Source: DASPGQ01 sp035457705
Lineage (GTDB): Bacteria; Acidobacteriota; Vicinamibacteria; Marinacidobacterales; SMYC01
NCBI GenBank assembly: GCA_035457705.1
Contig: DATIBD010000015.1
Span: forward strand, 1 to 64,000
DNA: 64,000 bases
Reading direction: 5' to 3'
Shown: piece after piece, positions 44,068 through 50,999 of the stretch
How the letters are laid out: the number at the start of each line of letters is the position of its first letter
How positions within the stretch are numbered: the first letter of the stretch is position 1
The notes under the pieces: model-generated
The model's database searches: none
What the model was told of the DNA's origin: nothing
Seen by the model: the letters and a program-made list of their open reading frames with translations, nothing else
Program-made: the position numbers and the translations under genes

Positions 44068-44086
44068 AACCGAAGCATCCGTTTCT

Positions 44087-44554
44087 TCATTGCTTCTGGC
44101 TTCGCAGCCGAGCTACATCCGCGAGGTCTTGGGGACGGCCAAGAGCTTCCTTGTTCTGGATCAGCGCCTCCCGACCAATGTAGTGGATTCGCCGGCCGTC
44201 GAGAATCAGCGTTCCGCGTCCCTCGAGCGCTTCGTCGAAGCTCACGCCCGTCAACTCCGTCAGCACATCGATTCGGCGTGGGGGTAGACCGATCTGATAG
44301 ACGCATCCCGGCGCTGCGAAATCCGCGGTTTCGATGCGGGCGCTTTCCAGCGGAGCGCCAAATTTGGCCAACGCGCCATAGACGCGCCTCGAATTCTCTA
44401 ATGAGGGCCGGACGAAGACGTAGAGATCGCGCGTAGCTCTCGGTAGACCGTGAAAGCCGATGGCGTGAGCGCCGACGACCAGAAACTCGACGTTCTCATC
44501 CGCGAACGCCAACAGGAGATCGCGGAAATCCTCGTTGAGCTCACGAGCCGTCAC
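44087..44554 (-). CDS. Nucleotidyltransferase-like protein with altered DxD
   Basis: 155 residues. LLLAFADENVEFLVVGAHAI and FHGLPRATRDLYVFVRPSLE follow the minimal nucleotidyltransferase layout (GAHA, then RATxDxDxxVRP), and VYGALAKFGAPLESARIETA continues it. The second Asp of the metal-binding pair is Tyr here (RDLYVFV). The rest (PPRRIDVLTELTGVSFDEAL) matches the family. It overlaps by 14 bp the next upstream gene, which encodes an acidic small partner, so the two look like a toxin-antitoxin-like or MNT-type pair. Confidence 0.75.
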   Translation of the reverse strand: MTARELNEDFRDLLLAFADENVEFLVVGAHAIGFHGLPRATRDLYVFVRPSLENSRRVYGALAKFGAPLESARIETADFAAPGCVYQIGLPPRRIDVLTELTGVSFDEALEGRGTLILDGRRIHYIGREALIQNKEALGRPQDLADVARLRSQKQ

Positions 44555-44810
44555 TGTCGTCTTCGGGCACTTTCTCGCCGGGGCGAAACAAACGCGCGGG
44601 AATGTGGTCTCGGTCGTATTCGGGAATTTCGCGTCCGGATAAGATCCACGCGTCGACGGCGATAGCCCACATCATCGCCACCCGATCCTCGGGAGTCATG
44701 GCGGCTAATTGCTCGTCGCCTGGCTCTTCACCCAGGCGATATTTCAAAACCGAGCACTTGGCGCGAGCTCTTGCACGCCGTTCGCGGGCGGAGACGGCTT
44801 CGTCCTCCAT
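44541..44810 (-). CDS. Small acidic protein, partner of the nucleotidyltransferase-like gene
   Basis: 89 residues: a basic N-terminal helix (SARERRARARAKCSVLKYRL), then AAMTPEDRVAMMWAIAVDAW and ILSGREIPEYDRDHIPARLF, and an acidic end. Similar small proteins with the TPEeRlamvW..T.DAW pattern are often encoded beside nucleotidyltransferase-like genes. ATG/GTG at 44810. Function is a guess: an antitoxin or adaptor. Confidence 0.55.
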   Translation of the reverse strand: MEDEAVSARERRARARAKCSVLKYRLGEEPGDEQLAAMTPEDRVAMMWAIAVDAWILSGREIPEYDRDHIPARLFRPGEKVPEDDSDGS

Positions 44811-44956
44811 TGATTGTCGTTATTTTAGCCCACTATAGCCTGCGGAGCTGGTACCGGCGCGAGGGCTCGCATCCGGAACCTTTCACAATCGCCGCTTGCA
44901 GACGAGCAACCTTCTCCCGTCCTCGCGCGTCTCAAAGACAGAAACGAGGTGTATCG

Positions 44957-47386
44957 ATGACGTCCCTGCTCTATGAGGCTCGCCAAACGATTCGTGCCAT
45001 GGGCAAGCAGCCGTTCTTCACCGCGGTCGCGGTCGTGACCCTCGGATTGGGGATCGGGGCGAATACGGCGATATTCAGCGTCGTCGACACCGTTCTTCTC
45101 GATCGGGTTCCCTACCCCGTCGAGGAGCCGGAGAACGTCATGGTCCTGACGGAGAAGAGCCGATCCTGGGACGCTATGAGCGTCGCCTACCCGAACTTCA
45201 AGGATTGGCAGCGTTTGAACCGTTCCTTCGAATCGATGGTCGGATTCCGGGACACGCGCTTCAACCTCGTCGGGTTGGACGAGCCCCTCCGCCTCTCGGT
45301 CACGCGGATCTCTCATGGCTACTTCGAGATTTTCGGGGTGGCCCCGGCCCTCGGGAGACTCTTCGACGAGTCCGAGGACGAGCCCGGTGCCCCCGCGGTC
45401 CTGGTCCTCAATCACGAGCTCTGGCGAGACCGATTCGGCGAGGATCCTCAGGTGGTGGGTCGGGTCGTCCAACTCGATGAAGCTCCTTACACGATCGTCG
45501 GTGTTCTGCCCGATGACTTCGAGGTTTCCTCTCGGGAGCGGGCATTCACCACTCTCGAGCCCTGGGCGGCCGTGAACGACAGTGCACAGGACCGCGGCAA
45601 TCACCAGGGGATCTACGTTCTTGCGCGGACTCTCCAGGGCGTCTCTTTCGAGGAAGCCCGCTCGGAAATGGAGATTATTGCCAGCCAGCTCGAGGAGGAG
45701 TACCCGAATACCAACTCCGGGGTCGGCATCACGATGAAGCGTCTTTCCGAACGCCGGGTGGAGGACTACCGGACGACCCTCTGGACTCTCCTCGGCGCGG
45801 TGAGCCTCGTGCTCCTCATTGCCTGTGCCAACGTGGCCAACTTGCTTCTCGCGCGAGCGGTCAGTCGAAAGCGCGTCACGGCGATCCAGGCCGCACTCGG
45901 CGCGAGCCGAGTCCGGCTCGTCCGTCAGGGATTGGTCGATGGACTTCTGCTCGCCGTCGCGGGTGGCGCCCTGGGAGCGTGCCTCGCCTTCGGGGGGCTC
46001 CACCTCATGAAAGGGCTTCTTCCGGCGGACCTTCCCCGGATCGATCGGATCGGTCTCGATGTCCAGGTCCTCGCATATACCCTCGGCCTTTCCGGTCTCA
46101 CGGGTCTTCTCTTCGGCTCGTTCCCCGCCTGGTTTTCGTCGCGAGCGAGACCCAGCGATCCCCTCAAGGAAGGAAGCCGGGACACCGGTGGCGGGGCCGC
46201 CGGTCGAGGACTTCTGGTTGCGGAGGTAGCCCTCGCCACGATGCTCCTCGTCGGGGCTTCTCTCCTCATCCGCAGTGTCTACGAGCTCACTCGCGTCGAC
46301 CCCGGCTTCCGCGCCGATCACCTGCTGACGATGAATGTCGGCGTTCCCTACTCGCGCTACGACGGTGAAACACGCATCTCTTTCCTGCGCCAGATGGACG
46401 AGGAGTTGCGAAGCCTTCCCGGTGTTCGTTCGGCCACAGTCGGTCTCGTCCTTCCTATGATGGGCTCGAGCTGGAGTTCGGTCTTCGTCGTGGACGACCG
46501 CCCGGCTCCGGAGCGGAGCGAGCTCCCGAGCTCCTTGTTTACCCCCGTCGCTTCCGGGTACTTCGAGACATTCGAGATTCCCTTGATTCGGGGAAGGCTG
46601 ATCGAGCCCACGGACGACGCCGATTCGCCCGAAGTGATCGTGATCAACGAGACATTGGCGAGCCGACTCTGGCCCGGGCAAGACCCGATTGGAAAGCGCC
46701 TCAAGCAAGGCTGGCCCGAGAGCACGGGTCCCTTCAACCCCTGGCGAGAAATCGTCGGTGTAGTGGGCGACGTCAAGCAGTTCGGCCTCGGAGAGGAGGT
46801 TCGAATGCAGACCTACATCCCTCTTGGCCAGACGGGAAGCGGGATGTGGGACGTGCAGATCGCGCTCCGGACGCATACGGATCCGTTGACTCTCGTCGAG
46901 ACCGTGAAGCGGGGGCTCGCCCAGATGGATCCTACGCTTCCCGTCTACGACGTGGAGACGATGGAGGCGGCGATCTCGGACTCGGTGGCTCCTCGGCGCT
47001 TTACGATGATGCTGCTCGGGCTGTTCGCCGCCCTCGCGCTCGTGCTCGCCGCCGTGGGGCTCTACGGAGTCATCGCTTATTCGGTCGCGAGGCGTACGCG
47101 GGAAATTGGGCTCCGCATGTCGGTCGGAGCGGATCGTGCCAACGTGTTTCGCCTCGTTGTCCGCCAGGGATTGGGCTGGTCTAGTCTCGGTGCTTTGATC
47201 GGGGTCGCGAGTGCCGCTGGAGCCAGCCAGCTCCTATCGAGCTCGCTTTTCAGTGTGAGCGCCCGGGATCCACTCACGTTCCTCATCGTTCCGGTCGTCC
47301 TCCTGGTCGTCGCCTTCGCCGCTTCCGCGGTGCCCGCACTCGGTGCGAGCCGTATCGACCCCATCCGGGCGCTGCGCTACGAATGA
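44957..47386 (+). CDS. Orphan MacB/FtsX-type ABC permease (double-permease type)
   Basis: 809 residues. MTSLLYEARQTIRAMGKQPF leads into TM1 (FTAVAVVTLGLGIGANTAIF). A MacB-like periplasmic domain follows (SVAYPNFKDWQRLNRSFESM, VAPALGRLFDESEDEPGAPA), then a TM block (LWTLLGAVSLVLLIACANVA, LLLARAVSRKRVTAIQAALG), a second periplasmic domain (PVASGYFETFEIPLIRGRLI) and the last FtsX domain (LVLAAVGLYGVIAYSVARRT, ending RIDPIRALRYE). ATG at 44957 with CGAGG upstream is chosen; the long in-frame extension back to 44771 is rejected. As with the copy at 20 kb, no ATPase gene lies next to it. Confidence 0.88.
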   Translation: MTSLLYEARQTIRAMGKQPFFTAVAVVTLGLGIGANTAIFSVVDTVLLDRVPYPVEEPENVMVLTEKSRSWDAMSVAYPNFKDWQRLNRSFESMVGFRDTRFNLVGLDEPLRLSVTRISHGYFEIFGVAPALGRLFDESEDEPGAPAVLVLNHELWRDRFGEDPQVVGRVVQLDEAPYTIVGVLPDDFEVSSRERAFTTLEPWAAVNDSAQDRGNHQGIYVLARTLQGVSFEEARSEMEIIASQLEEEYPNTNSGVGITMKRLSERRVEDYRTTLWTLLGAVSLVLLIACANVANLLLARAVSRKRVTAIQAALGASRVRLVRQGLVDGLLLAVAGGALGACLAFGGLHLMKGLLPADLPRIDRIGLDVQVLAYTLGLSGLTGLLFGSFPAWFSSRARPSDPLKEGSRDTGGGAAGRGLLVAEVALATMLLVGASLLIRSVYELTRVDPGFRADHLLTMNVGVPYSRYDGETRISFLRQMDEELRSLPGVRSATVGLVLPMMGSSWSSVFVVDDRPAPERSELPSSLFTPVASGYFETFEIPLIRGRLIEPTDDADSPEVIVINETLASRLWPGQDPIGKRLKQGWPESTGPFNPWREIVGVVGDVKQFGLGEEVRMQTYIPLGQTGSGMWDVQIALRTHTDPLTLVETVKRGLAQMDPTLPVYDVETMEAAISDSVAPRRFTMMLLGLFAALALVLAAVGLYGVIAYSVARRTREIGLRMSVGADRANVFRLVVRQGLGWSSLGALIGVASAAGASQLLSSSLFSVSARDPLTFLIVPVVLLVVAFAASAVPALGASRIDPIRALRYE

Positions 47387-47498
47387 TCGCCAACGAAGGG
47401 CTCGGACGCTCCGGGTCCGACCGACCCGAGAGGAGCTCGACCTTTCCAGGAGAATCGACCGCACTTGACGGGACCCTTCGTTTGGGGAAAATGGGCCC

Positions 47499-48056
47499 AT
47501 GTTGTTCGGGCCTATTCTTGTTCTGCTACTGACAACTGTGCAGCAGCCGGACTTCACCGGTACCTGGGAGAGGAATCCGAAGCTCAGCCAGGACCCATTC
47601 CAGAAAATCGAGCGAGCGCTGGGGAGCGGCCAGTCCTCGGTCAGCGGAGGCCGCCAGTCCGACGTGTATAGCCGTACGGGCCTCCTCCGAGACGTGGACC
47701 GCGTGACACTTCGGAGAATGTTGATGGATTTCGCCGAGGTCCTGGATCGCATCGAGGTCGAGTACGGAGGCGGCGAGCTGAAAGTGTGGGTGGGAAACGA
47801 CGACTACTTCAGCCTCTTCTACCTCGATGGTGAGCCGCATTCGCGAGAGCTCCAGGAGGGCGTTTTCCTGGAAGCAACCGCGAGCTTGAATGGCGACAGC
47901 ATAAGCGTCGTCCAGAAAGGCGAAGCGGGCGGACTGATTCGCGAAAACTACTCCCTTCTTGATGGAGGCAAGCAGCTCGCCGTGGTCTTTCAGATCGAGC
48001 ACAAGGCCTCGGAGACGCCCGTGATGTTCCGCACCGTCTACGACCGAGTCGAGTAG
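47499..48056 (+). CDS. Exported protein, lipocalin-like Acidobacteriota type
   Basis: 185 residues starting MLFGPILVLLLTTVQQ (signal peptide) then PDFTGTWERNPKLSQDPFQK. The FxGTWxxNxxxS start is common to a large group of secreted beta-barrel-like proteins of this phylum; strands such as EYGGGELKVWVGNDDYFSLF, LDGEPHSREL and ISVVQKGEAGGLIRENYSLL fit. Not a recognised enzyme. Upstream of the lysozyme-inhibitor genes on the same strand. Confidence 0.6.
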   Translation: MLFGPILVLLLTTVQQPDFTGTWERNPKLSQDPFQKIERALGSGQSSVSGGRQSDVYSRTGLLRDVDRVTLRRMLMDFAEVLDRIEVEYGGGELKVWVGNDDYFSLFYLDGEPHSRELQEGVFLEATASLNGDSISVVQKGEAGGLIRENYSLLDGGKQLAVVFQIEHKASETPVMFRTVYDRVE

Positions 48057-48074
48057 CCTCGTTCAGCACGTATT

Positions 48075-48102
48075 GCTACGACACAGCCGTTCCTTTCGTA
48101 GC
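48075..48102. terminator. Hairpin downstream of the 47.5-kb gene
   Basis: GCTACGA and TCGTAGC form a 7-bp stem around a 14-nt loop, 19 bp after the stop of the exported protein gene. No T-tract. Could be a terminator or a regulatory structure upstream of the lysozyme-inhibitor genes. Confidence 0.3.
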
Positions 48103-48254
48103 GAGCCCGACTATCCGGAAAATGCCAACCTGGGGGTCGTCTCAATGGATAGTCTGTCGGAGTCCAATCGAGGATAATCGGTCCCTGTGATCGCTCGCCT
48201 TATGGAGGAAATCCATGCGACGTGCGGTCGCACTCGCATAGGAGGGGTGAATCC

Positions 48255-48851
48255 ATGACGAAAATGTGGATGCCGATGGGTTTCGTCGCCGCATTCCTAG
48301 GGGCGTCGACACTCGCGAACGGACAGGCCTCTTCCCCGAGCTTCGACTGTTCCAAGGCCTCGGGCGAAGTGGAGAAGAGAATTTGTGCCGACGAGGGACT
48401 AGCGTCGCTCGACCGCAAGATGGCGGAAGTTTTCGAAAAGGCCCTCGAGAAGTTACCGAGCGAGGAGGCCGCTACTCAAAGGGTGGTGCAGCGGGGCTGG
48501 ATCAAGGGGCGCAACGATTGCTGGAAATCGGACGACCTCCGCTTGTGCGTCGAGCGGGAGTATCGAACGCGCACGGTGGAGCTCCAGATCAAGTCAGGGC
48601 AGCTGATGGCGCCGACACCGGTCGGATACGCCTGCGAAGGCGGGGAAGACAAGCCGTTTTTCGCGACTTTTTATACGGAGACCGACCCGCCCAGCGCGGT
48701 GATCACTTATGGCGACGACCAGGTCATCGCCTTCCAGACTCCTTCGGGAAGTGGGGCGAAGTACACCGCCGACGGGATGGAGCTCTGGGAACATCATGGA
48801 GAAGCGACGGTCGACTGGTACGGCACCAAGCTCGTTTGCAAGGCGCGGTAA
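48255..48851 (+). CDS. LprI-MliC fusion, periplasmic C-type lysozyme inhibitor
   Basis: 198 residues. Signal peptide MTKMWMPMGFVAAFLGASTL. Residues about 30-115 are an LprI-like domain (FDCSKASGEVEKRICADEGL, LASLDRKMAEVF, WIKGRNDCWKSDDLRLCVER) with the paired Cys. Residues about 118-198 are an MliC-like domain (YACEGGEDKPFFATFYTETD, SGSGAKYTADGMELWEHHGE, LVCKAR). Both families bind lysozyme; MliC inhibits C-type enzymes. ATG at 48255 with AGGAGGGG 8 nt upstream is preferred to an upstream start at 48222. The PliI gene follows by 15 bp, so both lysozyme types would be inhibited from one operon. Confidence 0.87.
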   Translation: MTKMWMPMGFVAAFLGASTLANGQASSPSFDCSKASGEVEKRICADEGLASLDRKMAEVFEKALEKLPSEEAATQRVVQRGWIKGRNDCWKSDDLRLCVEREYRTRTVELQIKSGQLMAPTPVGYACEGGEDKPFFATFYTETDPPSAVITYGDDQVIAFQTPSGSGAKYTADGMELWEHHGEATVDWYGTKLVCKAR

Positions 48852-48866
48852 TCCAGGAAGCAACTT

Positions 48867-49439
48867 ATGAAGCCATGGACTTTCGTTCTATCGTTCGGCA
48901 TCGGGATGCCGCTCTTCGCGTTCGCGGGCTGGGCTTCGTCGGCGTTCGATGAAACCCTCGAGCTATCGGGAATCTCGTTTCACGTTTCGTCTCCTGAAGA
49001 CGGTCCGTCATCCACATTGAGCATCGTCCCTTCGGGACTCGAGATCGACAACTCCCCAAGCCAGCGCGACGTGGACGGGGTGGTCGTCGGTGCAGAGGTT
49101 GCCGATCTGAATGGGGACCAGTCTCCCGAGATCTACGTCTACGTGCAATCGGTCGGACGAGGGTCTCACGGCTCGCTCGTCGCTTATTCGGCCAACAGAC
49201 GGAAATCCCTGAGCGAGATCTACCTACGTCCGGTCGCTCAAGACGCAGAGGCCTCGAAGGGCTACAGGGGGCACGACGAGTTCGCCGTCGTTGAAAACTC
49301 CTTCGTTCAGCGCTTTCCGATATACCGTGAGGGGGATTCGGACGAGAATCCCACGGGGGGAATGCGACAACTTCAATACAAGCTCGTCCCGGGAGAAGCC
49401 GGCTGGGTCCTCCAACTCGACAAGGTTATAGAGTATTAG
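48867..49439 (+). CDS. pliI: PliI, periplasmic inhibitor of I-type lysozyme
   Basis: 190 residues. Signal peptide (MKPWTFVLSFGIGMPLFAFA). The mature part shows the PliI family pattern: SIVPSGLEIDNSP, VVVGAEVADLNGDQSPEIYV, GRGSHGSLVAYSANRRKSLS, GYRGHDEFAVVENSFVQRFP, NPTGGMRQLQYKLVPGEAGW. Long runs match the family consensus almost residue by residue, including the loop that plugs the lysozyme active site. Co-transcribed with the upstream LprI-MliC gene; AGGAAG lies 7 nt before the start. Location periplasm. Confidence 0.93.
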   Translation: MKPWTFVLSFGIGMPLFAFAGWASSAFDETLELSGISFHVSSPEDGPSSTLSIVPSGLEIDNSPSQRDVDGVVVGAEVADLNGDQSPEIYVYVQSVGRGSHGSLVAYSANRRKSLSEIYLRPVAQDAEASKGYRGHDEFAVVENSFVQRFPIYREGDSDENPTGGMRQLQYKLVPGEAGWVLQLDKVIEY

Positions 49440-49767
49440 CGGGCGGCGGGGAGCTGGTTCTGGGCCTCACCCTTACGGTGCTCTGCGAAAGTCCTCGATC
49501 ACGAGGACCCTCAGCGGCAGAAGCACTTCCCAAGCCCGTAGGGTTGAATCGGAGATTGCTTGGCCGGCATCGAAACTGGATGGCAGAAAATGGATAGCGC
49601 GAGGCTCATCCGAGAACTAGCGTTTGTTGTCAGGAGACGTGTTTTTCGTTTGCGCAAAGGAGTTTGTTGATCGGTAACTCGACGTTCGAGCGGACGCACC
49701 GGAGTCAAGAAACCCAGAACACGCCCGTCGCGATGTGCCTGTTAGCTTCGAGATCGCTGCGGAATTC
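49440..49767. other. Intergenic region after pliI (about 330 bp)
   Basis: No credible gene: the frames are short and lack ribosome-binding sites. It holds a hairpin at 49491-49508 and, near 49615-49680, an AT-richer stretch that may carry the promoter of the L,D-transpeptidase gene. Otherwise nothing recognised. Confidence 0.6.
49491..49508. terminator. Hairpin downstream of the lysozyme-inhibitor operon
   Basis: GTCCTCG-atca-CGAGGAC: a perfect 7-bp stem with a 4-nt loop, 52 bp after the pliI stop. There is no T-tract, but the position and GC content suit a transcription-end structure. Confidence 0.4.
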
Positions 49768-50448
49768 ATGGTAGTAGCAGATCGGACGCCGAAGACGTGG
49801 AGGGGCTCGGCCTTACTTTGCCTCTGCCTGGGCGCGCCGGCACTCGCGCCGGCGGAGCCATCCAGGCCCGATCCAGCGGTGCTCACGCTGGCGCTGCGCG
49901 CGACGAATTGTGCCGACTCTCGGGGTCTCGTCCCGCATCCGACCCTCGTGACCGTCATCGATTACACACTTCCTTCGACCGAGCCGCGTCTTTGGGTAAT
50001 AGAACGCTTGACGAAGCGCGTAATCTTTCAGGAGCAGGTCGCCCACGGCCGGGGCAGCGGCGAGAACTATGCCGAGCGCTTTTCGAACCGGCCAGGGAGT
50101 TACCAGACGAGCCTCGGGCTCTTCCTGACAGGAGAGACCTATGTGGGTCGCAACGGCTATTCACTGCGCCTCGATGGCCTTGAGCGGGACATCAATCACC
50201 TCGCCCGAGAGCGGGCGATCGTAATGCACGGCGCGACCTACGCGAGCCCGGCTTTTGCTCTACAGCACGGCCGGCTCGGTCGAAGTTGGGGATGTCCTGC
50301 CGTTCGGCCTGGTGTCGTGAGGGAACTCTTCGACGCAATTAGCGGAGGCACGCCGCTTTTCGCGTACTATGCGGACGAGAAGTGGCTCGCAAGCTCTGCG
50401 TTCCTGAACGACTGCGCCGATGATCCGGATTCCCGAGTGGGAAGGTAA
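49768..50448 (+). CDS. Murein L,D-transpeptidase catalytic-domain protein (YkuD-like type 2)
   Basis: 226 residues with a signal peptide (RGSALLCLCLGAPALAPAEP). The catalytic domain is the murein L,D-transpeptidase family 2 type: LVTVIDYTLPSTEPRLWVIE, VAHGRGSGENYAERFSNRPG, GLFLTGETYVGRNGYSLRLD, HLARERAIVMHGATYASPAF and GRLGRSWGCPAVRPGVVREL with the catalytic Cys after Gly. ATG at 49768 preferred; an in-frame start at 49735 would lie before the signal peptide. Cross-links or anchors wall peptides in the periplasm. Directly after lysozyme-inhibitor genes. Confidence 0.88.
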   Translation: MVVADRTPKTWRGSALLCLCLGAPALAPAEPSRPDPAVLTLALRATNCADSRGLVPHPTLVTVIDYTLPSTEPRLWVIERLTKRVIFQEQVAHGRGSGENYAERFSNRPGSYQTSLGLFLTGETYVGRNGYSLRLDGLERDINHLARERAIVMHGATYASPAFALQHGRLGRSWGCPAVRPGVVRELFDAISGGTPLFAYYADEKWLASSAFLNDCADDPDSRVGR

Positions 50449-50483
50449 GGAACGTTACCAATCAAATATAAGGAGAAGAAAAG

Positions 50484-50915
50484 ATGAAGCTTACGAAACC
50501 GCGAATCGTGCCGGCGATGGCCCTTCTCGTCCTGATCGCCGGCACCGCTCTCGCGCAGAATGCGCGGATCAATACCTACCACCAGGCTCTATCCAAGAAA
50601 ATCACGGCAATGGTCGCGCAAGGGCAGTCCTGCAAGGTCAACATGAACGACTCCACGGATGGCGACGGCAAGGACGCGGAGATCCGGCTCACCATGGGAA
50701 TCCGCGAGTTCGAGTCCTTCGCTCCCATAGCCGCTCTCGAGGCAGCGGCCATCCCTCACAAGTTCCCCGCAGTGAACATCTACCTTCGGCACGAGGCGAC
50801 CGGGCGAACGGGGCGCATCAACTTTCGTGACGCCGAGCCTCTCGCGGCAGCCTATGTCGCGGGCGAGCGCGAGAAGGCCATCGAGGACATGAAAGGCGCC
50901 ATCACCTGGCATTGA
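50484..50915 (+). CDS. Secreted protein of unknown function
   Basis: 143 residues. MKLTKPRIVPAMALLVLIAG is a signal peptide with cleavage near LAQNAR. The mature region (RINTYHQALSKKITAMVAQG, VNMNDSTDGDGKDAEIRLTM, HKFPAVNIYLRHEATGRTGR) has no family I recognise. ATG at 50484 follows AAGGAGAAGAAAAG. A hairpin lies 20 bp after the stop. Confidence 0.7.
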   Translation: MKLTKPRIVPAMALLVLIAGTALAQNARINTYHQALSKKITAMVAQGQSCKVNMNDSTDGDGKDAEIRLTMGIREFESFAPIAALEAAAIPHKFPAVNIYLRHEATGRTGRINFRDAEPLAAAYVAGEREKAIEDMKGAITWH

Positions 50916-50934
50916 TCGATTCCTGCGGGTGATG

Positions 50935-50962
50935 GGGCGGCTCCTTCGAACCGGTGCCGCCC
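50935..50962. terminator. Hairpin after the 50.5-kb gene
   Basis: GGGCGGC and GCCGCCC pair across a 14-nt loop (50935-50941 with 50956-50962), 20 bp after the stop codon and 38 bp before the next gene. A second GC-rich inverted repeat (GCCTCG-g-CGAGGC) follows. No T-tract. Confidence 0.4.
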
Positions 50963-50999
50963 GGCCTCGGCCTCGGCGAGGCGAGGTCGAAGGGCTTTC

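Noticed and set aside
44825..46876. 683-residue minus-strand ORF opposite the second orphan permease
   Set aside because: Antisense of a clear permease gene. Composition is low-complexity charged and no domain is recognisable.
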